Positions 22,943-33,380 of a stretch of DNA of 64,000 nt are shown here, piece by piece (position 1 is the stretch's first letter; each line of letters opens with the position of its first letter). The notes under the pieces were generated by a model. It ran no database searches and was not told the origin of the DNA. It saw nothing but the letters and a program-made list of their open reading frames with translations. This stretch comes from Centroberyx gerrardi (lineage: Eukaryota > Chordata > Actinopteri > Beryciformes > Berycidae). A program made the translations under genes and the position numbers. The stretch lies in the NCBI RefSeq assembly GCF_048128805.1, contig NC_136016.1, positions 9,118,501-9,182,500 of the forward strand, given 5' to 3'.

Positions 22943-24500
22943 TCGACCGTGGACCGCCCCGCCTCCACGCCCACCCACATACGCACTCACGAGCAAACTC
23001 TCACACATACACACTCACACACACAAACACGCACACACAAGGGTGCCCCCCCCTTTCCCCTCCTTCCTATCCTCTCGTTCAACCCTCGGACCCTCCTTGC
23101 TTTTAGTCCTGAAAATACGGTTATAATCCTTGCCCAACACTTACCCAGCTGTCTTACTGTTTGGCATGAGAAGGATGTGGTGAGCTGTGATGCACTAGAG
23201 AAACATACACCTGACTGCAAGCGGTGCCTGTCTGTACAGCGTCCAATCCCCTGGGACTGCATCTGTACGTCTGCGTGTGTGTGTGCGTGTGCGAGTGTGT
23301 GACAGAGAGACAGCGTGTGTTTGTGTGTGCACGTGCATGTGTGTGATTGTGTAAAACACGTGAGAGAAAGAGGGGATGTTTATGTGTGCTCCTCTTACTT
23401 TTTATGGATGGACATACTGATGGAACTTCGTGTGACCTTTGTGTTGATGGTGAACTGTTGTGAAGTTTTATCAGTTTGTATAAAGTTTTTTTGGGGGGGC
23501 GGGGGGGCGGGAGCGGGTGGGGAGGTGGTGAGGTGGTGGGGTGGGTGGGTGGGTGGAGGGGTACTAGGGTTCGAACATGGGGGGAGAGGCAAGTGTCCAT
23601 CGCTGACATAAAAGAAAATGCACTAGGAAGATTGACTCGACAGCCTTTTAAGAAATGGCCGCGTCAGCTGTGTATCCGTGTGTCACCTCGGCCCCGCGCT
23701 CATCCTGAATTCTGAATCGATGAGCTGGAGCCGGCGGCGAGGAATGATGACGACCCCAAAACGTTACTTGGCAAACCCGTAGTCTTTCAACAACTCGACC
23801 CGAAAAGCTGTCAATCATTCACGGTGAATCTGCAGGTCTGCAAATAGAACAAGGCAAAGATAGAGAGAGCCGGCTAGCCTAACGTATGACTTTCCATCAC
23901 ACAACATAGCGATATGCCACACTATGTCTGCCTCCCTCACGAACCACTGTATAATATGCTGTATATCTCATTACAACACTGTACATTCTACTCATCCTAT
24001 TTCTATGGCCTACCTACCTAGCCCTGCCATGGGCACTAAAGCACTTCCTCTCCAGCAGAAAAGGGCATGGATCTGTCATGTTGTCCTTAAGGCTGTGATA
24101 TGGGGGCAATATTTTGAGGCAAAGAAGATGGGCAATGTTGCCAACAACTATTTGCTATTTGCAAAGTATTTGCTAACAACAAACTTTTTTTTCATCAAAT
24201 TTCTGTTCTTTTCAGCCTACTATCTAATCTTAATCAAGTTTGTCCCATGTGCAAATCCCTCTCCCTGCTGCTTGGCAATATTGCCAATGGGCATTGCCTC
24301 AAAAAGTTGCCAGTTAGTCCTGGCCTTCAGGTCGTTTATTCTGAGTTTTAAACTGGCATCGCCGCCGCATGTCTTTGAGGTTAGAACCTCCGCTGACCAC
24401 TGGGTCAAATGATTTCTCCTCTTTCATTCAGAATGTTTATGTTGGTGTTTCCTGTATGTCATGTGTTGAATTATGAATATGCTGAATAATTAAAACGACA
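22943..24500 (+). other. mta3: MTA3 3'UTR (long isoform), inferred
   Basis: After the stop codon come (CA)n arrays, a very G-rich block at about 23490-23595 and then mixed sequence with no further exon. The first plausible poly(A) signal I find is ATTAAA at 24489-24494; the exact end is uncertain. Confidence 0.5.
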
Positions 24501-24575
24501 CAATGCCAGATTATGGTCTCCGATCTTGTTTAATTATTTAGTAGTCTCTAATCTGCCAGCGCTCCATCCTACTCT

Positions 24576-24578
<3 letters not shown>

Positions 24579-24640
<62 letters not shown>
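24579..24640. repeat. (CT)n microsatellite
   Basis: A nearly pure CT run just beyond the inferred MTA3 end. Confidence 0.97.
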
Positions 24641-24955
24641 CCAGGCTTTGTGTTGCTCTTGAGGGGGAGTGTGATAGATGGGGCCTGATTGGTACAGATG
24701 GTGGCCTGTGTGAGAATGTTGTAAAATATCCCCGCAAAAATATGACAATATGACATAGTGCCGAAGAATGAGGAAAGCTCTCGGAACACAAATCACATTC
24801 TGAAGGTTTACAGCCTGCCTCAGGTGATACATTACTGTGTATGTGTCTGTGTGTGTGTGTATGTGTGTGTGTGTCTGAGAGAGAGAGAGAGAGTGTGAGT
24901 GTGTATGCAAACAGCCCCCGTTAATCTGTTCAAAATAGTTTCCATTTGTTGCTTA

Positions 24956-24997
24956 CTATCTCATCACAGCATGCAACTTAAGGTTGTGATGAGATAG
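24956..24997. repeat. Perfect 13-bp inverted repeat
   Basis: CTATCTCATCACA (24956-24968) and its complement (24985-24997) enclose a 16-nt loop. The function is unknown; it may be part of a small DNA element. Confidence 0.8.
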
Positions 24998-24999
24998 CT

Positions 25000-25850
25000 G
25001 CTGGGTTTTAGTTTCCATTAAGGTTGGATGGCTGACCAAAAAAAAAACAGTCCATTAGTACAAATTACATTATTTAAACTGAACTCCACATGCTTCCATT
25101 GACTTGTCTTTGAGCTGTAGGAAAGTGGGAGTCCAGAGGATTAAAATCTCTTGGGGCGACACGTTTAACTCAAAAATAGAGATCTTCTCTATGTATTGAC
25201 TGATACAGGCAGAGCAATAGCAAGTGTTGCTGCCCTCATGTGCTGTCGGAAACATCATAATGACCAGATGAGCTCACAGGAAGGACTCAGCAAAGTGGTG
25301 AGTAAGACTGGAATTGTTATGATACCCCAGTTACCAACATGTGACGTTTCAGTGGCAGAGACCATTGAGGCCATGTCAATAGCTGATGGTAAAAATGATG
25401 CTTTATGTTATTATATGTTAATGTTTGGTATTTTACAGTATGTAATTAATTAGTGCTGTTGTATGTTGCTATTTTCACTCTTTGTTAAACTTTAAGTTGT
25501 TGTGCATTTTTGTTTTTCAAGCTATACTCTGAATGATTTTTATGTAAAGATGCACTCGTCTTATCAGCCTAAGCCATTAAGTGGAGCTGCAGCAGAGGAA
25601 ATCGATACCGTAGATTCCTCTTATTTGCTCATATTAAATTGTGGTGATGCGTATGGTCACTGGTGGGAAATATCCTCCACATACAGGAAGTGGAAACTTA
25701 ACAGCAAATACAAAACTATTTATAACAGCGAGCGATTGCTCCATCCAGGGAAAGCTGCACTCACTAATGATGATTTAGCCTGCTGCCAAAAGATTTTCCT
25801 CACCACCTCTACTCCCACCAGCCACTAAGAAGAAGTGATCTAGGTTCAGG
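25000..25850. other. Intergenic stretch without recognised features
   Basis: Open frames of 60-108 codons occur here but show no recognisable domain, splice structure or codon pattern. I see nothing I can support. Confidence 0.5.
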
Positions 25851-25930
25851 AGGGTGTGCACTGATGTTACATTACATGACCTCCGGATATTGAAGTCTCA
25901 CAATTCGAACAGTTACCAAGGTGCTGCCAC

Positions 25931-26470
25931 TTGGTGCCACTAACGTGCAACTTCAGCAAATTAATTATACATCAGTTACATGCTTGGTGCTCCTCTTCAG
26001 TCTGCCAGTGCAGTACAATGCAGTGTGTGGAGCTTCAGGCCTTTGCCATCACGGCTCCTAGACTTTGGCATGACCTGCCTGACCCAAATGTGTATCATCT
26101 TTTGAATCACTTCTTAAAATTAACTTTTTTTTAGACTTGCTTTCATGTAATGACCCTTTTATGATTGTTTTTGACCTCCATTTTATGGCTCTTGCCTTGA
26201 TTTTATCATCATTTGTTTTTATTGCTTTTGCTTTTGCTGCTGAAAAGTGCTTTTAATTGATATTTCTGATCAAGCACTTTTCTGCATCTTTTGCATCTTT
26301 TTTAAATTTTATTTTTACCTTTTTATCTTCTTATGTAATTTTTCTTTATGCATTCAAATGCAATGTAATGTCTGTGTATTTTAATGGATGTATTTTATCT
26401 GCCTATGTCAATGTAAAGCACCTTGAATTGCTGATATGTATGAAACGTGCTATACAAATAAAGCTGCCTT
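25931..26470 (+). mobile_element. L2/CR1-like LINE 3' end
   Basis: The translated FAITAPRLWHDLPDP at about 26038-26085 matches the C-terminal tail of fish non-LTR retrotransposon reverse transcriptases (pattern APRLWNxLP). Downstream, AATGTAAAGCACCTTGAATTG and TGTATGAAACGTGCTATAC followed by AAATAAAG is the typical L2-like 3' end. The 5' part is missing, as usual for truncated insertions. Confidence 0.7.
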
Positions 26471-26859
26471 GCCTTGCCTATATAAATATAGATTTTTATT
26501 ATTAATAATAATAATTTCCAAAATAAATAAACAGCCACTAATTAACTATTTTTATTGGGTCCCTTTTTGCTGTTATTACCGAGCAAACAAACATTGGTAC
26601 GCACAAGTCATATTAACAACTTTTAAACTTGGAAATTGGAGCTTCTGAGCAGTACCTGAACGCAGCACGTGAGTGAGCTCTGTTAAACCGTTGTCTGCTG
26701 GACTGTGTGACCACCGGCGTGCCGTTTGTTTTACTTCCATAGACCATTACTTCTACGATTATGTTGACGGATAGTAGAAAATACTCTAAAATCAAAACAC
26801 AGGTTCCCAACAGATACTGATGACCAACTTAAAGCGTTTTCCTGTCCAAATGCACCGAA

Positions 26860-26953
26860 GCTCCAGTGGCGCAATCGGTTAGCGCGCGGTACTTATATGA
26901 CAGTAGCCAGCAAAGCAATGCCGAGGTTGTGAGTTCGAGCCTCACCTGGAGCA
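26860..26953 (+). tRNA. tRNA-Ile (anticodon UAU) with a 20-nt intron
   Basis: The gene folds completely. The acceptor stem is GCTCCAG (26860-26866) with CTGGAGC (26946-26952), and the discriminator A is at 26953. The D arm is GCGC...GCGC. The anticodon stem is CGGTA (26887-26891) with TGCCG (26919-26923), with TAT at 26894-26896. The T arm is GTGAG-TTCGAGC-CTCAC. The intron is placed after position 37 (about 26898-26917), the usual site; tRNA-Ile(UAU) genes of vertebrates carry introns. It decodes the AUA isoleucine codon. The B box GAGTTCGAGCC is intact. It lies between MTA3 and PPM1B, where I recall a human tRNA-Ile(UAU) gene on 2p21 beyond MTA3. Confidence 0.96.
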
Positions 26954-26956
26954 GAG

Positions 26957-26961
26957 TTTTT
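26957..26961 (+). terminator. Pol III terminator of tRNA-Ile
   Basis: TTTTT starts four bases after the tRNA 3' end. Confidence 0.9.
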
Positions 26962-27580
26962 AGACGACTATCACCTTGATAAGGTAAGCGCTTCATTGGC
27001 TGGTGACGACTTCCTGTACTGCGATTCAAGGGCAGTACAGCTCAGCAGTAACCCTGTCACCCTCTTCCCAGAAGCTGTGGTGGACTGTGTTAGCTGATGT
27101 TTACGGTACTGACATGAACCGGAGAAGTGTCTTGTACGCGGTTGGTCCTTACTTCCGCTGGTTAGTTCGAGCCACGTTCGAAGCCGTCGTGAAATACCCC
27201 ATAAACGCACACCTGTAACCGTGTAACCTATAATTTACATAGTAATGCGCTGACCGGAGGACACCACTCGCGTCACAACCACTTTTTAGGCACTGTTCAA
27301 GAACTATATTGGGTGGCGGAAGGTTAAAGTTTAATTGTGATCATTATTTACCAGTTATCAATTAAAAAACTACTAAAAAACGATTTATTGAACATGTGTG
27401 GCCTATCAAATCATCTTAACTGTTCTAAAATCACCATAAACTATGGTATATTATAGTTTATTACTTAGATATACTGTGCAATATGAAAAACAAACACAAT
27501 ATGCAAGACAATCTGTTTTTTGCCCTGTTGAGACTGGTACAGTACCTCAGTCTGTGCCTCCCTCCTGTCAGGTATGTTGT
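26962..27580. other. Spacer between tRNA-Ile and CTCF-like pair
   Basis: Unique-looking sequence without recognised gene or repeat. Confidence 0.4.
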
Positions 27581-27585
27581 TCGAC

Positions 27586-27658
27586 AGCACCCCCTGCGGG
27601 TCGACAAGTGGAACTACTAGCCTGATGTGAAAACAGCTCTTCACCACTAGAGGGCGGT
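27586..27658. promoter_or_regulatory. Divergent pair of CTCF-like motifs
   Basis: 27586-27600 read on the minus strand is CCCGCAGGGGGTGCT. 27644-27658 on the plus strand is CCACTAGAGGGCGGT. Each agrees at about 12 of 15 positions with the CTCF core CCACCAGGGGGCGCT, and the mismatches are largely at tolerated positions. The motifs point away from each other. Occupancy cannot be known from sequence. Confidence 0.5.
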
Positions 27659-27659
27659 G

Positions 27660-28475
27660 CAGCTGCATTATAGCCCAAGAAAGACTTGAGCGCTCCTAAT
27701 TACAATTTCCAAGTAGAATTTAAGCCTTTAGCTGACATGTTTTGCAAATTGCAGAGGTACAGCAGGGTTCAATGTTAAGAATATTTTCCACTTGCCTGGT
27801 GACACTGATATATTTTCACTGGCACGGCAGGCAATGATGAAAAAAAGAGCCACTTTTTTCATAAATTAAAAGTAATTCATTCCTATAAAATGTACGTATA
27901 AACTGTCAGAGAGGAGAGGGAGCCAGTGGAAGAGCAGAGAGGCAAAGATAACTTATCACCAGCTCAAAAACAGTAAGACCAGAATCTTTTTTAACCAGGT
28001 GGGCCAGTGACTGACCAATCAACTGGCCCAAGTCAGTGTCTTACTGGTCCCGGGACACCGGGCAGTCCTTACTGTTGAAGCCTGTACAGTGTTTTACTCA
28101 AGGACATTTTGACAGGTCACATGGCTGTTGATGGACACCACATTGGCTGTTTTATTTAATCCTTTATCTTCACCAACATATTTCACCAACATATTTCATT
28201 ACAGTTATTGTGTCTACCAGTTTTTGGCAAAATCCAAAATAGCACAGTCCCTTCTTCCTTGCCATTCAGGAAAGCTTCAGTTTGGCATCCACACAGCTCC
28301 AGAGATCTGCACAAGCTGTTTGTGTGAAGCAGCCACTGCATTCTGCTCAGTTTCATCACCGTGGCTTACAATCTGTTTTATTGGAAGACTAACCTCGTTT
28401 TGACCTTTGAGACATTTTGGTGTTTCACAGTTCACATTTGTTACGTGCCATTTATAGCCTTGAGTCTGTGCTTGA
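27660..28475. other. Intergenic stretch, little recognised
   Basis: Contains a small tandem duplication near 28165-28198 (CACCAACATATTT twice). No gene recognised. Confidence 0.4.
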
Positions 28476-28479
28476 GTAT

Positions 28480-29017
28480 GTGTGTACATGTGTGTGTGTG
28501 TGGGTGTGTGTGTGTGTGTGTGTGCAGGTCTGTCCCTCTAAGCTCTGTAAGCTGGGAATGAACAAGCGGAAGATTGCAGTAATGATGTGACCCAGATGTC
28601 CCGGTGCTGATCTCCAGGCTGAAAATGAGAGTGCAGATCAGTGCCCTGTACCTCTCTTCACCCCCCCACCCTCCCCCTTCCCCTCCATCCCACCTCCCCT
28701 CCCCTCCCTCCATCCGTCCCAGGACACAATCACTGGGTATTTAGCAGCAGGGAATGTGTGTGCATGCGTGTGTGCGTGTGTGCGTGTATTTGTGTGTGTG
28801 TGTGAGAGAGAATGTTTCGGTGTGCGTGTGTGTGCGTGTGTTGGTGTGAGATTGTGTGTGTGTGTGTCAGCTCAGTTTATCCATGTAAACACGAGGGATC
28901 AGGGTTCAGATTTTGAAGTGTGTGCCACTTGTTCTTGGTGCTCCAGATTAGACGTAACAGTTTTTTAATTTACTCTCCTGAGCCGCTTCCATAAGACGCT
29001 AAAGCCAAGCCCCCCCC

Positions 29018-29048
<31 letters not shown>

Positions 29049-29136
29049 ACACACACACACACCCAGCTGAGACCCACCCACCCCCCCGCCCTTCCCTCCT
29101 CCTCCCTCCCCTGAGGTGACCAGGTGGCTGAGCAAT

Positions 29137-29179
<43 letters not shown>

Positions 29180-29251
29180 CACCCTGACAGTAGGGTCAGC
29201 GGGCCACTTTACTCAATGAGAACCTCAGCAGTTGGAGTGGAGCGAGTGCCG

Positions 29252-29294
<43 letters not shown>

Positions 29295-29717
29295 AGGGAT
29301 TGAGGGGCGTGGGGACAAAAGAGAGAGAGTTTAATATTTGGGATAAGCTGTGATTGAACATCCTGAGATCAGAGCAGAATGATCAAATTCTGCCAGTGCT
29401 AATCCCTCATCTTGGAAAATTAAATACCCACTCTGCTCCCTCTCTCTCTCTCTCTCTCTCGCTCTCTCTCTCTATCTCTCTCTCACTCACACACACACAC
29501 ACACACTCTCTCTGCACCCACCCACACACACACACACTCACACTCGCGCACTGCATTTTAACAGGGCCTTAATCTGACCTGTGTCTCATAACCCTTGTTG
29601 GGTCCTTAGGGAGCTGTTCTGATATCTGATGAGTTTTTCATTAATAAGACTCAAGTCTAATCCTGAGGGAGAAACACAAAATGACAACGGATAAACCCTG
29701 TCGTCCCCATCCTGCCG

Positions 29718-29757
<40 letters not shown>

Positions 29758-29760
29758 ACA
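28480..29760. repeat. Dense microsatellite cluster
   Basis: Successive runs are (GT)n at about 28490-28524 and 28757-28868, (CA)n at 29011-29062 and 29140-29178, (GT)n at 29254-29294, (CT)n(CA)n at 29431-29545 and (CA)n at 29718-29755. A C-rich stretch with CCCTCC words lies at 28660-28720. No coding sequence. Confidence 0.95.
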
Positions 29761-30580
29761 TACTCACACACACATCATAATTCTGGTCCGCTGATATCTC
29801 ACATTGCCTTCAGGCCACTAAACATCTGTATACACACACTTACACTCGTTTGCTCTCTCATCTCCCCACCCTGTTTTTCTTCATTCTAGCCTACTTTTTA
29901 TTACTTTGTATGCTTTTTTAAAAAAAATCAAATGAATGAATTATCACCTCTCCTCATCCTCTGGTAGTGCAAGTACTTGGTGCAGTCTTATAAAAAATCT
30001 TCTAAATCTTCTATCTTATAAAATCTTGTAAAAAGTCTTATAAAACAAAAAATATGTTGCAGACCTTAAGCCTGTATACTACAGTAGAGGAAGTAGTATC
30101 AGCCTCATGGATTAATGAACATAAGGAACACAGTTTTTTCTAGCAGGGTCCCAAATGAGAGACAAATCCCTCACTGTGAGACCAGGCAGGACGCATGTAA
30201 AACACACTTCCACTCTTGTCATGTGGGGAGCCACCAGATCTAGATCCTTGACCTATTTTGGGGCCTGACATCCTTTATTTCTTTCCATGAAAAAAAACAA
30301 AAAAAAAATGCATAGTGAAAACCCTATTATAATATATAAAGCTTAATAGAATATACCATAACATGATACTTTATTGGTTCTTTGGTATTAAAACCCACTT
30401 TGTGAAATTGGCACAGGGAGAAAAAAAGCAAGGTATATAGAGCACACAATCCACAATAGTCCATATATTCATGCACAATAGACTGATAACACTCTATGCA
30501 CATTCACCTTTTTTTTTTTTTGACAAACCACTATGCATGGTCACTGCAAATTTAGCTACTGTATAGAAAAGCCAGTTTAC
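29761..30580. other. Intergenic AT-rich stretch
   Basis: Poly-A and poly-T runs are present (30290-30308, 30508-30522). It may include the 3' end of the adjacent minus-strand LINE. No gene seen. Confidence 0.4.
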
Positions 30581-30584
30581 TTAG

Positions 30585-31674
30585 CTATAAATCCTTTTTA
30601 CGGAGTCTAATTGCATTGGGGATAAAGTTTATTCTCCCATTGCTCTTTAGGAAAAGGGTCACAGCCTTTTCTGCTGCCATAATGGAAACATTATGGCAGC
30701 TATCCTCAGTGATCTTCCTGACCTTCTTTGTGTCTCTCATGTCGAGCAGCTCCCACAGTCGTCTGTTCTGAAGTCCACACTGCTTGTTGCCCTGGCTCAC
30801 CAGACTCCCTATGTGGCAAGTGTTGCATGTATGAAGGCCTCCGATTCCAACATGAAGTTGCCTCACTCTCCTTAGCAGGTAGAGTTTTTTTTGTGTCATT
30901 TATTGTTGATGTGTTGTGTTTTGGTTGGATCAAGCTGTTGATATTTACAAGTTTCCACCCGCTCTACTGGCTTTCCACTAAGGGAAAACTGTGCCATCTG
31001 ACCAGATTCTCTGCTGAAATCAATTAGCAGTTCCTTCTTTCTTTCATGTTGAAAATGATGCAGTTCCCCTCTCACCAACTGAACTCCCTGGTGGCTTTCC
31101 TCTCAAAATGGGTTTCCTTGTGTGCTGTAAAATTGTACAGCCAAACAGTTCATGTCTGAAACCCTCAGGTGGTCAGTATAGATGGAGAAGAGTGTGGGAG
31201 AATTCACGGTCCCCTGTGGCAATCCTGTAGGTGTGATCAGTGAGGATAATATAGTGTAATTCATTCTGTCATATGGAGAAGGAAGTCCATGTCTTGCAAG
31301 TTGTTGCAAGGGGTCAGCGTTCAGGTGTGGCAGTCTGTCAGAGAGGCTTATGTTGAAAGCAGATGAATCAAAGAACAGTATCAGGCGCTCCATAGTTGAC
31401 AATGATGGACATAAGAAGGTTAGAGCCATGGACTTGATATTATGCAGTTTTTTGGGGTGGATATTTTAGGAACAGGTGTAATCTTAGAGCATTTCCACAA
31501 TGTGGGCCCTTTAGGCAGGGAATGATTGAATAAGGAACATAAGAGACCAAGAATTGAATTGAAACCAGATACTCTGGTTTGGGTGTGAGCTCCTACACCC
31601 AAACCAGGCTGAGATGATCCCCTAGACATCAATGAAAAATCAAAAGTAGGGCTCCCCCAACCCAAGCAGCCCAA
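30585..31674 (-). mobile_element. Decayed non-LTR retrotransposon (LINE), reverse-transcriptase remnants
   Basis: Frames on the minus strand show reverse-transcriptase pieces in the right order, broken by stops and frameshifts. HSLPKGPTLWKCSKITPVPK (31500s) is the N-terminal block. TGLPQGTVNSPTLFSIYTDHL (31180-31245) is the PQG...SP fingers/palm block. KKELLIDFSRES and PVERVETCKYQ (about 30930-31050) follow, then KKLYLLRRVRQLHVG and INFIPNAIRL near the end. This is the layout of Rex1/L2-like elements. The YADD-type catalytic block was not found, so the copy is inactive. Confidence 0.75.
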
Positions 31675-31686
31675 TTTAACCCCTGA

Positions 31687-31688
<2 letters not shown>

Positions 31689-31752
<64 letters not shown>
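31689..31752. repeat. (TA)n microsatellite
   Basis: About 32 uninterrupted TA units directly beside the 5' side of the LINE remnant. Confidence 0.99.
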
Positions 31753-31759
<7 letters not shown>

Positions 31760-31924
31760 GTTTTAAGCTTGTCTGAGCTTTTCCTTGAGAATCTGCCCCT
31801 TCATGTGGTCACCTGACCTATTGCTGCCTCTGGCCTCCTCACTGGCCTGGGCCTTGATGTTAAAGTTGATCATTCAATCTCTCTTAGTCTCTCTTTAGTA
31901 TTGAATTGTGTAAGTATCTGCACT

Positions 31925-32113
31925 GAATGTGGGGAGGTAATAGTGTGGAGAGTGAAACCTATGATTAGAATAAATCGTTCTCGTACATTCTCAAATTGGG
32001 ATAATGTCTAGTGCATTCTAGTGATACTAAACTATTCCTCCTTTTGTTGGGGGCCCGCTGGAATCCCTTCAAGGACCCCTGTGGGTCCCTGGACCCCACT
32101 TTGAGAATCACTG
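31925..32113. mobile_element. hAT-type MITE, copy A
   Basis: It shares about 150 bp of alignable sequence with copy B at 62216-62400 in the same orientation (shared word CATTCTC-AATTGGGAT). Its right end reads TTTGAGAATCACTG, i.e. a CAGTGATTCTCAAA terminus typical of hAT elements. The left end is eroded. Confidence 0.7.
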
Positions 32114-32129
32114 CTCTAGTTGGGTTACA

Positions 32130-32330
32130 AATCGAGTACGTCATAGGGCTACGGGAACAGACCAATGAAAATGTAGTTTTGGACAGGGGCAGAGCTGATT
32201 GACAGAGGAATCAGCCAATCAGCCAAAATGTTGCCTAGGCGTCATGACCAATCACCGAGCATATGCCAAAAATAGCACCTCCTCTTGTTCAGCACCCAAA
32301 GTCGAAGGATAGCTCTGGTCTTTCAATGGA
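32130..32330 (+). promoter_or_regulatory. ppm1b: PPM1B promoter, CCAAT-box cluster
   Basis: Several CCAAT/ATTGG elements lie within about 100 bp: ACCAATGA (32161), TGATTGAC (32196), GCCAATCAGCC (32214) and GACCAATCACC (32248). No TATA box is clear. The position just upstream of a usable donor at 32669 suggests this is the main promoter. Confidence 0.55.
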
Positions 32331-32339
32331 CGAAAGTGC

Positions 32340-32668
32340 CAGATTTGTCCGTGTTGTCTAATATAACCAATTCTGAGTGTCCATATTTGTTTTGGAGCGA
32401 TCGGAATTCTTTACACTTGTTGTGAGAGACAGAGTTGGCGTCAAACATGCGTAAAAATCAACGCTATCCAAGCAGGGAACCGCCGAGAAAGGAATTATCG
32501 CCGCTCATCTGAGGCCAATCGCGATTATTTTTGTCAAATAAGGAAACATAACAAGATAGCTAGCTAGCTAACGTTAGCTCCGTAGATAGCTAGGTTATAT
32601 CTTCACACAAAAACAAAACCCAGCAGAGAACTGAGATTGGATCTACATTCGCATAACGGCAGGAAAAC
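32340..32668 (+). other. ppm1b: PPM1B non-coding exon 1, inferred
   Basis: PPM1B genes have a 5' non-coding first exon, and the coding exon at 40640 has a clear acceptor, so an upstream exon must exist. A strong donor GTAAGT starts at 32669 (AAAAC|GTAAGT) downstream of the CCAAT cluster. The 5' limit is a guess; transcripts would settle it. Confidence 0.45.
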
Positions 32669-33380
32669 GTAAGTAGCTAGCTAGTATGTATGTTAACGTC
32701 ATTAGCTAGAGTTTTGACAAGCTGGGAAATCGTTGCGTCGGCTCCAACGACAGCTAACTGTTAACGTTAGCAAGCTAGCTAGCTAACATCGGTACACTGG
32801 CAAACAACTAGCGTTAGGCCTTCCCGCAGAGGGACCAGTGTAATGTGAAATGGAGTTCAGCATGTGGTCAGTGGATTGGTAAACACAAAACGCATTTCCA
32901 AAATCAATTAGAAAGCATAAATGCAACATATGGTGCGCTATGCAATAGCGTTCAACAGACAATTGCCAAACTGTTAGCCAGTTGTATCATTTTAAGTTTC
33001 TGATTAGCTTGGCTACCGTTGACGTTAGCAAGCCAATTCTGAATGTAAGTTAATTATTGAACACCTTGGCCTCCAGTGGTTAGTCTGGTCCCCAGCGAGC
33101 TAACCTAGCTTGGTTTGTATGGTCTACCTTTGCAATAACTAGCTAACGACAGGTTAGCTGACTTTGTCATGTGTCAATGCGTAGGTAGCCAACGTTAGCT
33201 AGCCAATGTCATGGTATTTCTAACGTTGTAGATCAGTAAATGCAAGTCCCGTTGATTTCAATGTAACTATGTGGTGTTACACGGCAGTAGTGTTATTTAA
33301 TCGTCAGTAGACTTATGTGTTTAAGAAACAAGAATGCATGTATTGCTAACTGGCTAGCTAGCCGGCTAGGTGTGCAGCTA
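32551..33380. repeat. TAGC/AACGTT motif-rich segment after PPM1B exon 1
   Basis: GCTAGCTAGCTAACGTTAGC-like words recur many times (for example at about 32560, 32760, 33190 and 33350), as in MTA3 intron 1. They are interspersed, not tandem. Confidence 0.7.

Noticed and set aside
25196..25828. Two adjacent frames of 85 and 108 codons
   Set aside because: No domain, no splice pattern and no recognisable repeat protein; probably chance in AT-rich DNA.
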